Below are positions 1-6,048 of a DNA stretch of 9,186 nt, piece after piece. The first letter of the stretch is position 1. Each line of letters begins with the position of its first letter. The notes below the pieces were generated by a model. It made no database searches. It was not told where the DNA came from and worked only from the letters and a program-made list of their open reading frames with translations. The position numbers were made by a program, and so were the translations under genes. This DNA is from Bacillota bacterium (lineage in GTDB: Bacteria; Bacillota; Dethiobacteria; DTU022), in the NCBI GenBank assembly GCA_012510325.1, contig JAAZIG010000359.1:1-9186 (forward strand). The letters are read 5' to 3'.

Positions 1-47
1 ACACCGGACATCTTTTTGGCAATTCTGATTTCCTTAAGTTTGTTCAT
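1..47 (-). CDS. N-terminus of XRE-family HTH transcriptional regulator (partial)
   Basis: Only the first 15-16 codons are in the window; the gene continues off the left edge. The visible residues, MNKLKEIRIAKKMSG followed by Val, are typical of the start of Cro/C1-type (XRE) helix-turn-helix proteins, whose first helix has the pattern xLKEIRxxKxxS. An AAAGGAG ribosome binding site lies at 61-67, about 13 bases from the ATG, which is slightly long. The gene is divergent from all others here. A promoter overlapped by an inverted repeat lies just upstream (85-124), which would fit autoregulation. Whether it also controls the forward cluster cannot be told. The call rests on 16 residues plus the upstream signals. 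Confidence 0.6.
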   Translation of the reverse strand, partial: MNKLKEIRIAKKMSG

Positions 48-84
48 TATGGTTCTGTGGCTCCTTTAGCTATAGCAGCGCTTA

Positions 85-124
85 GCTTGATCTAAAATAG
101 CATTGTTAAACCGTTAGATCAAGC
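85..124. repeat. 11-bp perfect inverted repeat, candidate operator
   Basis: GCTTGATCTAA at 85-95 is matched exactly by its reverse complement at 114-124, with 18 bases between. On the minus strand one arm covers the -35 box of the candidate promoter and the other touches the -10 box and the region just downstream. That is the usual arrangement for a repressor operator. There is no T-run after it, so it does not look like a terminator. Binding by the adjacent XRE protein is inferred. Confidence 0.55.
94..122 (-). promoter_or_regulatory. Candidate sigma-A promoter of the divergent XRE gene
   Basis: Read on the minus strand, TTGATC (122-117) is followed after 17 bases by TATTTT (99-94), with TG one base upstream of the -10 box (extended -10). 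Each hexamer matches 4 of 6 consensus bases. It lies 30-75 bases upstream of the XRE ribosome binding site and is flanked by the inverted repeat at 85-124. Confidence 0.45.
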
Positions 125-362
125 AGCTATTAGCAGGTATAGTGTAAAAAATAAAGCAAATGGTTGAAAGAAGTGAGATTAACGTGCCGAGCACCAGCTT
201 ATGGCTGTATGTCGGGGTTGCAATTAACAGCCATTGGGTTAATAATTGACGCATGGTCCAATAGCAGGTGTCAACCCCGTTATCAGAAAATTTTATCTAT
301 TGCAAAACCATTAAGGGTTGTTGGCCCCGTAAGGATCTCAAAAAACTTTATTTCGTATGGCT

Positions 363-393
363 TTGACATATCTGGACATCTGCAGAATATACT
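363..393 (+). promoter_or_regulatory. Candidate sigma-A promoter upstream of the SDR gene
   Basis: A perfect TTGACA at 363-368 is followed by TATACT at 388-393 (5 of 6). The spacer is 19 bases, longer than the preferred 17, so the site would be suboptimal or need help. Transcription would start near position 400 and leave a leader of about 175 bases before the SDR start codon. Confidence 0.35.
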
Positions 394-561
394 CTTTCTA
401 AATGGTTTTACTCGAACAGATGAACACTTAATCCCACCAACTTAATGGTTTCATCGTAAAGCTACTATCCTACCTCCAACACATAATAATTTACGGACTT
501 GCCATTTGCATGGCTAAATCTGCTCTAAGCAAAATCCAAGTGTGTCTGCAACCTTGAGTCT

Positions 562-568
562 GGGGGGA
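562..568 (+). promoter_or_regulatory. Ribosome binding site that fixes the SDR start
   Basis: A GGGGGGA run lies 6 bases before the ATG at 575. The upstream in-frame GTG at 542 has no comparable site, and the later ATG at 608 has its nearest purine run about 18 bases away. The ATG at 575 is therefore preferred. Confidence 0.55.
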
Positions 569-574
569 CCTCTG

Positions 575-1360
575 ATGGGGAAAGGGGTTGAATCGGCTGT
601 GCACATCATGATTACCGGAGCAGCCAGCGGTATCGGAAAAGAGCTCTGCCATCGTTTTGCTCGGGATGAAAATGCGTTTATCACGATGGTGGACATTAAC
701 AAAAAGGGCCTGGATAAAATGGCAGCTCTTTTGCAGGTGCCGAGCTCCGCGTACCTGCTTGATCTCTCCGATACTGACTCTGTACCGGCGGTCATAAATA
801 AAATTGAACAGGAACAGGGGCCTGTCGATGTCTTGATCAATTGCGCCGGGATCATGTTTATCCAGAACATGGCGACAACCGGGTGGGAGAAAGGACAGAG
901 GTTGTTTAACATCGATCTGATCAGTCCGTTTCGGATCATCAATCTTCTGCTTCCCGGCATGATCAAACGGGGTAAGGGGCATATCGTTAACCTCTCCAGC
1001 ATGGCCGGGGTGATTACTATCGCCGGATGTTGTTATTACGGCGCAGCCAAAGCCGGCCTGGCGTTTGCTTCGGAAATTCTTCGGGGTGAGGTGGCGCGCT
1101 TTGGTGTCGGTGTGACCACAGTTTATCTCGGGCCGATTCCCACGCCACTGGAGATTCAGTGCCGGAAGGAAGTACATGGAAACATATGGTCTGATTCTAT
1201 TCCGGTAGGCCGGGTGGATCGCGTTGCTGAACTGATTTATCGGGCCGTAAAACGAAACAGGGCTAGAGTCGTATACCCGTTCACCTACAAATTTGTTCGG
1301 TATATGCGGCATCTATTCAGCACTCTGACAATGTGGTTGGGGCCGGATCCCACCGAGTAG
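575..1360 (+). CDS. Short-chain dehydrogenase/reductase, classical SDR
   Basis: A 261-residue NAD(P)-dependent oxidoreductase of the classical SDR family. The Rossmann nucleotide motif TGAASGIG is at residues 14-21, the acidic residue ending beta-2 is Asp40 (VDIN), which favours NAD over NADP, and the NNAG-type motif is NCAG at 89-92. The catalytic tetrad is complete: Asn112, Ser142, Tyr155 and Lys159 (YGAAK). The usual PG motif after the active site is replaced by YLGPIPTP. The length is normal for the family. A membrane protein gene follows after 58 bases. Given the acyl-CoA genes downstream it could serve as a 3-hydroxyacyl-CoA dehydrogenase, but a terminator-like hairpin lies between it and them, and SDR substrates cannot be read from sequence. 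The basic, hydrophobic C-terminus (about 230-261) might contact membrane or lipid. Confidence 0.9.
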   Translation: MGKGVESAVHIMITGAASGIGKELCHRFARDENAFITMVDINKKGLDKMAALLQVPSSAYLLDLSDTDSVPAVINKIEQEQGPVDVLINCAGIMFIQNMATTGWEKGQRLFNIDLISPFRIINLLLPGMIKRGKGHIVNLSSMAGVITIAGCCYYGAAKAGLAFASEILRGEVARFGVGVTTVYLGPIPTPLEIQCRKEVHGNIWSDSIPVGRVDRVAELIYRAVKRNRARVVYPFTYKFVRYMRHLFSTLTMWLGPDPTE

Positions 1361-1418
1361 CCGGGGGATAGGATCCTAAAAAGATGTTTTTCAATTCAAA
1401 GAAGGAGGCTGGGGAATC

Positions 1419-2276
1419 ATGGTTCAAGTAGATGTTTTTTGGGCGTATGCTTTTGGTGCCGGTTTTTCATTGGCTGCTTTCCGTCAACTGAAAAAGAAAG
1501 AAGATGAGGCTTCATCCCGGAAAGATGGGCAGGAAAAAAGGAACCATCTCTTTGAAAACATGTACTTTATAAAAGCCATTCTTTATATTGCCGTTTTGTT
1601 TGTTCCCAGTGGGGCATATCTTCTCTGGGGCTTTCCCAGTTGGGAAACGATGCATGTGGGGTCATATGCGACCATCCCCGCATGGGTTGTAGCTCTGTTT
1701 GTCATGACGATGCCGCTTATGGCGGTACTGGGCTTCTGGGCGGTTTACCGGTTGGTTAAAGCAGGGAAATATTATGCTGCCGGGCTCCAACCGTTTTTGG
1801 GATATTTTTTCATGTTTTTCATTCTGGTTAACGGTTGGGATAAAAATGGCTTTAAACGATTTTTTTCGGCAACCAAAGAAAACTTTGCCAACTGGCCGAC
1901 GGGATTCGGTGAGCAATTCGCGGCTATAAAAACATGGCTTGTCTCCGATGTTGCCTTAACTCTCTATGGCATGGGTGTAATCCTTATTCCGGTTCTGTTA
2001 ATCATGCTTACCCGATGGTTGTACGAAGGTTACGAGACAGGTTATCTGCTGGATACGGACAGGTACAGGAAGGTGAATCCTTTGCTGACCTGTATTCTGC
2101 TGCTGCTCGCTGTATTTGGTGGCAGTCTGGGACTGGCGATTATTGCCGCTTTGCTGATTACTTATGCCGGCTGGATCTGGGGAACACTGCTCTTTTTGGT
2201 TGTTGCTTATATTTTGGGAATTAGATTGTTTTTCCGTTTTATTTGCCGCTGGGTTATGTTGGTAGATTCTTTTTGA
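1419..2276 (+). CDS. Polytopic membrane protein of unknown family, about 7 TM helices
   Basis: I do not recognise the family. The 285-residue protein has about seven hydrophobic segments, near residues 5-22, 50-71, 84-112, 118-139, 176-201, 221-247 and 250-274. The loop after the first helix (24-41) is strongly charged and Lys-rich, which by the positive-inside rule puts it in the cytoplasm and the N-terminus outside. A soluble-looking aromatic loop spans about 140-175. No signal peptide, nucleotide-binding motif or transporter signature is apparent. The ATG has a good AAGGAGG site at 1402-1408, ten bases upstream. It lies 58 bases after the SDR gene and is followed by a hairpin, so the two may form a unit. 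A transport or membrane-anchoring role for the neighbouring lipid or acyl-CoA metabolism is a guess. Confidence 0.8.
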   Translation: MVQVDVFWAYAFGAGFSLAAFRQLKKKEDEASSRKDGQEKRNHLFENMYFIKAILYIAVLFVPSGAYLLWGFPSWETMHVGSYATIPAWVVALFVMTMPLMAVLGFWAVYRLVKAGKYYAAGLQPFLGYFFMFFILVNGWDKNGFKRFFSATKENFANWPTGFGEQFAAIKTWLVSDVALTLYGMGVILIPVLLIMLTRWLYEGYETGYLLDTDRYRKVNPLLTCILLLLAVFGGSLGLAIIAALLITYAGWIWGTLLFLVVAYILGIRLFFRFICRWVMLVDSF

Positions 2277-2358
2277 AGCTGGCAGCGGCTACGGTTTCAG
2301 ATATTCCCGAAGCAGGGCTTTAATGTAGAAAGGCCCGCTCGCTGTTGATGAATTTGGT

Positions 2359-2378
2359 CCGCCGCGGCCGGCGGTTTT
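2359..2378 (+). terminator. Short intrinsic-terminator-like hairpin
   Basis: CCGCCG (2359-2364) pairs with CGGCGG (2369-2374) around a four-base loop and is followed at once by TTTT (2375-2378). The stem is all G-C but only 6 bp, and the T-run is short, so termination may be partial. It sits between the membrane protein gene and the acyl-CoA dehydrogenase gene. I see no good promoter between it and position 2435, so readthrough is plausible. Confidence 0.45.
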
Positions 2379-2434
2379 CTGAGTGGTTTTAGCCGGGGGT
2401 TTGGAGGAACACATCTAAGAAAGGGAGGGATACT

Positions 2435-3709
2435 ATGTATTTCGAGTTGGATGAGGCGGTTCGGGACAATCCCGAGTTGTCTATGTTAAAGACCGAGCTG
2501 CACAAGTTCGCCCGGGATGTGATGAGACCTGTTGCCAAAGAGTTGGACGAGATGAAACCGGAGGAGGTTTCTGCTCCGGGATCCCCTTATTTCAAAGTAA
2601 TGAAACAGATGAAGCAGAACGGTTTTCACCGTATTCTGGTGGCGGAGGAGTTCGGTGGTGAACTGGTCGGACCGGAGGCCTACTGTATATTTTTCGAGGA
2701 GCTGGGTTGGGGCAGTATGGGGCTGGCGACGGCTCTGGGAGTGGACCTGCTGCCTTCGGCAGTGATGTCGCTGGTCGGTTCGCCGGAGGTTATCGATGAA
2801 GTGCTCCGCCCCTGGATGGAGGACTGTGACAATAACTATCGCGGATGCTGGTCGGTGATGGATCCCGATCGCGGTTCCGACTACATTACGGCTATGGTTG
2901 AATCAGATCCTGAATATTTGGGCACCAAGGGATTTTGCCGGGCCGATAGAGATGGGGACGGTTGGATTATAAATGGGGTGAAATCATACTGGACCTCTTC
3001 CGCCCCTTGTGCCAACTGGGCCTTGACCCATCCGCTGGTCCCACCGCATGAAAGTCCCATGGATCTGGGGGCGGCGGTTGTTCCGTTGGATCTGCCCGGT
3101 GTGACCGTGGCCAGGGGGATCGACAAACTGGGGACCCGCGATGTCCCTCAGGGAGAGATCGTTTTTGAAAATGTGCGCATACCCGGCCATTATATGCTCG
3201 CTGCTGTTCCCGAGATGACCGCTTATATGATCAGAATGATTCTCAGCTGTACCAGCTGTGCCATCGCCGGCATGTCGATCGGATTGGCCCGTGCTGCTTA
3301 TGAAGAAGCGCTGCGCTATACCCACGAGCGAATCCAGGGCGGCCGCCCGATCGCCGAGCATCAGTTGACCCGGCACCGGCTTTACCTGATGTCGGAAAAG
3401 CTGGAAACTGCGCGCTACTTCACTCGGGCGGTCACCAAAAATGTCTACGATGAGATCTTCGTCAAGCGCACCTTTCTCCAATCCACACCGCATGCGCTGA
3501 TGGCTCAGGCCTATGCCAAGCAGAGGGCTTTTGAAATTGCCAGCGAGGCGCTGCAGCTGTTCGGGGGCAGCGGAATCATGAAAGAGACACTGGTGGAAAG
3601 ATTGTTCCGCGATGCCCGCTGCGTCATGATCGAGGACGGTACTGTGGAAATTCTTGGTTTGGCGTCCATAGATGAAGCTTTGCTTGAGGGGACCTATACC
3701 TGGGATTAG
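2435..3709 (+). CDS. Acyl-CoA dehydrogenase (FAD-dependent), Asp at the usual catalytic Glu position
   Basis: A 424-residue protein with the full acyl-CoA dehydrogenase fold: an N-terminal helical region (about 1-130), a middle beta domain with DPDRGSD (143-149) and WIINGVKSYWTS (177-188), and a C-terminal helical domain with HERIQGGRPIAEHQ (297-310), LFGGSG (375-380) and RLFRDAR (389-395). The family oxidises acyl-CoA to enoyl-CoA with FAD, passing electrons usually to ETF. At the position of the common catalytic Glu (YEGT motif) this protein reads IEDGT (399-403), so Asp401 replaces Glu. The alternative Glu of isovaleryl-CoA dehydrogenases is also absent; Thr273 aligns there. The start has an AAGGGAGGG site (2421-2429). 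It heads a run of six acyl-CoA-related genes, and no ETF gene is in view. The substrate is unknown; a branched or cyclic acyl-CoA is possible. Confidence 0.92.
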   Translation: MYFELDEAVRDNPELSMLKTELHKFARDVMRPVAKELDEMKPEEVSAPGSPYFKVMKQMKQNGFHRILVAEEFGGELVGPEAYCIFFEELGWGSMGLATALGVDLLPSAVMSLVGSPEVIDEVLRPWMEDCDNNYRGCWSVMDPDRGSDYITAMVESDPEYLGTKGFCRADRDGDGWIINGVKSYWTSSAPCANWALTHPLVPPHESPMDLGAAVVPLDLPGVTVARGIDKLGTRDVPQGEIVFENVRIPGHYMLAAVPEMTAYMIRMILSCTSCAIAGMSIGLARAAYEEALRYTHERIQGGRPIAEHQLTRHRLYLMSEKLETARYFTRAVTKNVYDEIFVKRTFLQSTPHALMAQAYAKQRAFEIASEALQLFGGSGIMKETLVERLFRDARCVMIEDGTVEILGLASIDEALLEGTYTWD

Positions 3710-3763
3710 AGGCCAAATTTAAATGCCCGTGGAGAACATGGGCCCAAAAATGGAGGGAATAAA

Positions 3764-4384
3764 ATGACTGAAAGCGCCTATTTGCTCGGTTCTAGAGAAT
3801 GGTTTGAATTGGCCAAGAAGCGGCTCAATGAGAGTGAGGATCTCAAGGCGGCCAGCGCTGATTGGGAGGGAACCATGCGCTGTCTGATCCATGTCGAAGA
3901 TGAGCTGGCGGTACAAGATTATGCTACGCCGGATGGCGCCAGAGCGATGGTGGGTATGCTCGGCATGCTCAGCGATGAAGAGAGGCTGCAGTACAAGGGA
4001 ACGGGTTTGGAAAAACTGCTGAACAAGGCTGGATACAACTTGGAGGATGATCCGGCAAGTGTAAACATGGACGAGATCATCGAGAAGATCGGGGGGCTGA
4101 CCCTGGAAGACTTCAAAGGGGCGACGATCTACGCCAGTTTTGAGCCTCACCGCGGGGTCTTAAGAGAGATGGATCCCATTTCACCGGAAAAGTACAAGGA
4201 TGCTCCTTTTGCTCTGGTCGGATCTTATGAAAGCTGGAAAGAGCTCTGCTCAGGAAGGCAATCCCCGATCCAGCTGATCATGAGCGGTAAAATGAAGCTG
4301 ACCGGTGACATGCAATATATCATGAAGCGGATGGCTGCGGTAAATGCGCTTATGGCCGTTTACAAATCCATCCCGTTGAAATAA
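3764..4384 (+). CDS. SCP2-like sterol/lipid-binding domain protein
   Basis: A 206-residue soluble protein with features of the SCP-2 sterol transfer fold. The C-terminal part shows the usual pattern: FALVGSYESWKEL (149-161), a Gly turn, then PIQLIMSGKMKLTGD (168-182), where family members read GKLKxxGD. Such domains bind fatty acyl-CoAs, sterols or other hydrophobic ligands in a tunnel. The N-terminal half (1-110) is acidic and helical and less recognisable. The ATG has a GGAGGG site 6 bases upstream. It lies 54 bases after the acyl-CoA dehydrogenase and 13 bases before the first DUF2148 gene, so it is surely cotranscribed with the latter. A role in presenting a hydrophobic CoA ester to the neighbouring enzymes is inferred. 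In animals an SCP2 domain is fused to the SCPx thiolase; here a thiolase of that type is encoded three genes downstream. Confidence 0.8.
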   Translation: MTESAYLLGSREWFELAKKRLNESEDLKAASADWEGTMRCLIHVEDELAVQDYATPDGARAMVGMLGMLSDEERLQYKGTGLEKLLNKAGYNLEDDPASVNMDEIIEKIGGLTLEDFKGATIYASFEPHRGVLREMDPISPEKYKDAPFALVGSYESWKELCSGRQSPIQLIMSGKMKLTGDMQYIMKRMAAVNALMAVYKSIPLK

Positions 4385-4397
4385 GGGGGCAAAATAG

Positions 4398-5168
4398 ATG
4401 CCGCGTATCTATGTAAATGAGTGGCCTCCCTATGCACCGGCAAACCAGGCCAGCAAAGATAATACCCTGATCGCAGCCAAGCTGATGTTCAACGCTGCCC
4501 AGACTGCGCCGACGACCGGCGGCGTGGATAATGTTGAGGGGGAAATTGTCTACGGTCAAAGCGAGCTGGAGCAGATCGCCCGCAAGATGGAGGAGCTGGC
4601 TTATTCGCTGAACAACAAGCGCAAACAAGATCAGTGGAAATATGAAGCGGTAATGGTGCGTGAATCTGACTGTATCCTCTTCATCGGAAACTACCGGGCT
4701 AAAGAAACCCCTTTCGACAACGGCTGTGGCCTTTGCGGCGGCCAGATGGACTGCGGCTATGTTTATTCGCGACGCCGGGTGGCGGCCGGGCAGATCGATA
4801 TCACTGACCGCAGTCTCAACAGCGCCGCCATTGACGGGCCTCTGTGCGGAATCCGGGTCCAGGATCTGGGTTTTGCCATCGGCTCAGCCCTGTGGATGGC
4901 TAAAACCCTTCTGGTGGACTGCCGGCCTTTTCTGACCATGGGTATCGCCGGTCAAAAATTGGGTTACTGCGTCAAGTCTGAAATAGTGGTCGGGTTGCCC
5001 ATTTCCACCACCTCCAAGAATCCTTATATAGATATCCATTACGATTATCATGTGATCAACATGGGCAAGTTGGTGGATGCGGTGCGCAAGGGTTACGTTA
5101 TTCCCCGTCAGGCCGGAGCGGATTATCGTTTGCGGCGTCTGCCGCGAAGCGATGGGGAGGAGGAGTAA
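4398..5168 (+). CDS. DUF2148 ferredoxin-domain protein, first of an adjacent pair
   Basis: A 256-residue protein of the DUF2148 type, described as proteins with a ferredoxin domain and of unknown function. The N-terminal helix with NAAQTAPTTGGVDN (32-45), the segment LFIGNY (94-99), the Cys-rich motif and the C-terminal block LGFAIGSALWMAK (157-169) through VVGLPISTTSKNP (197-209) all follow the family layout. The likely cluster ligands are Cys110, Cys113, Cys119 and Cys150 (GPLC), spaced C-x2-C-x5-C-x30-C, suggesting one [4Fe-4S] cluster. There are no membrane segments, so it is cytoplasmic. The family is usually shorter (about 180 residues by recollection); the tail after about 210 is extra. 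The start has AAGGGGG at 4383-4389. The next gene, a divergent paralogue, begins one base after its stop. An electron-transfer role in acyl-CoA oxidation is inferred from context only. Confidence 0.8.
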   Translation: MPRIYVNEWPPYAPANQASKDNTLIAAKLMFNAAQTAPTTGGVDNVEGEIVYGQSELEQIARKMEELAYSLNNKRKQDQWKYEAVMVRESDCILFIGNYRAKETPFDNGCGLCGGQMDCGYVYSRRRVAAGQIDITDRSLNSAAIDGPLCGIRVQDLGFAIGSALWMAKTLLVDCRPFLTMGIAGQKLGYCVKSEIVVGLPISTTSKNPYIDIHYDYHVINMGKLVDAVRKGYVIPRQAGADYRLRRLPRSDGEEE

Positions 5169-5169
5169 G

Positions 5170-6048
5170 ATGTTTATTGACGATATTGGTACCAAAAAAA
5201 TAGCTACAGAGGCTTTGGTGGATGTGGCCAAACACTGCCTTCATGCCGTCTATCATGCTCCCCAGATCGATGCTCCCATAGAGATCAAGACAGCGATCGT
5301 CGGCGGTGAGGTGCTGGAGCCAATTATCGAGACTCTGGAATTTCTGGGCGATGATGAACTGGTGCCGTGGATGGATGGCATCACTTATCGCAAGGCGCTG
5401 GAGGAAGACACGCTTCCGGTGGTGCTTCTGATCGGCGCCGATCTGTCCCAAAGCCACTCCGGCTGGGATTGCGGCGCTTGCGGATTTCCTTCCTGTGCTG
5501 AATTCAACAAGTACAGCCGGGCCAATTATGGTATGGGGAGGGCCTCTTTCGGGCCCAACTGTATGCTGAATATACTCAATTATGGTCTGGTTTGCGACTG
5601 GGCTTGTGCTGCTGCGGCCAAATACAAAGTGGAAAACCGCATCCATACTTCAATCGGCCTGGTTTCACAGCTCCTCGGCTATCTGGAGGGTTGTTCCGTA
5701 ACGTTGGGCCTTTCCCTTGGTCCGGTGAAAGAGCTGTGGTACTATAACCGGCCTGCTTTTACGGAGAGGTGGGATCGTGAATTTCATGAAACTTTCTGGT
5801 TCCCCCTGCTGCGGCGTCTTTTCCCGGTAATGTTACAATCCTTTACCGGCAGTCCGCACCCGCCGATCAAAAGCTACGACAAGTGGTGGGAACGGGATCA
5901 GCAGGATTATGTGAAAGTATTCGAGGACCCGGAAGTAAATGAAAAAAGCAACACCTTGATTGCCCGGCTGATGGAATTTATTCCAACCCAGCGGGCCCGG
6001 GTGGAGGAACTAAAAGGTAAATTTATCGTACCGGAGGAGGCCCCATGA
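5170..6048 (+). CDS. DUF2148 ferredoxin-domain protein with long C-terminal extension, second of the pair
   Basis: A 292-residue protein, paralogous to its upstream neighbour. The frame is open upstream to 5077, but the ATG at 5170 has a strong GGAGGAGGAG site inside the end of the preceding gene and is the clear start. VVLLIGADLS (84-93) leads into a Cys motif CGACGFPSC (101-109) and GPNC (128-131), so Cys101, Cys104, Cys109 and Cys131 (C-x2-C-x4-C-x21-C) probably bind a [4Fe-4S] cluster. This spacing resembles the small Fe-S domain of corrinoid Fe-S proteins. The family block NRIHTSIGLVSQLLGYLEG (156-174) follows. After about residue 185 comes an aromatic-rich extension of about 105 residues (many Trp, Tyr and Phe, such as FHETFWF at 205-211) that I do not recognise. 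Its last four bases overlap the thiolase start (ATGA), implying translational coupling. Function unknown. Confidence 0.8.
   Translation: MFIDDIGTKKIATEALVDVAKHCLHAVYHAPQIDAPIEIKTAIVGGEVLEPIIETLEFLGDDELVPWMDGITYRKALEEDTLPVVLLIGADLSQSHSGWDCGACGFPSCAEFNKYSRANYGMGRASFGPNCMLNILNYGLVCDWACAAAAKYKVENRIHTSIGLVSQLLGYLEGCSVTLGLSLGPVKELWYYNRPAFTERWDREFHETFWFPLLRRLFPVMLQSFTGSPHPPIKSYDKWWERDQQDYVKVFEDPEVNEKSNTLIARLMEFIPTQRARVEELKGKFIVPEEAP

Larger units (their letters stand above)
125..574. other. AT-richer non-coding stretch, no recognised gene
   Basis: No convincing gene is visible on either strand. A 93-codon open frame at 164-445 starts with TTG, has no ribosome binding site and encodes nothing I recognise. 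The stretch is visibly AT-richer than the genes to its right. It holds a 7-base inverted pair, GGGGTTG (214-220) and CAACCCC (272-278), and a small hairpin, GCCAT/ATGGC, at 501-514. It may be a long regulatory leader or degraded sequence. Confidence 0.4.

Noticed and set aside
164..445. Open frame of 93 codons on the plus strand
   Set aside because: It starts with TTG, has no ribosome binding site, lies in AT-richer sequence and encodes no recognisable motif.
491..1312. Long minus-strand open frame of 273 codons opposite the SDR gene
   Set aside because: It is antisense to a gene with a complete SDR active site, has His/Arg/Pro-rich composition typical of a shadow frame and no recognised domain.
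1369..1378. Ten-base palindrome TAGGATCCTA between the SDR and membrane protein genes
   Set aside because: Short, no loop and no adjacent T-run fitting a terminator; expected by chance at this length.
5077..5169. Upstream extension of the second DUF2148 gene, in frame from position 5077
   Set aside because: The extension lies entirely inside the preceding gene; the ATG at 5170 has a strong GGAGG site at ideal spacing and gives the expected N-terminus.
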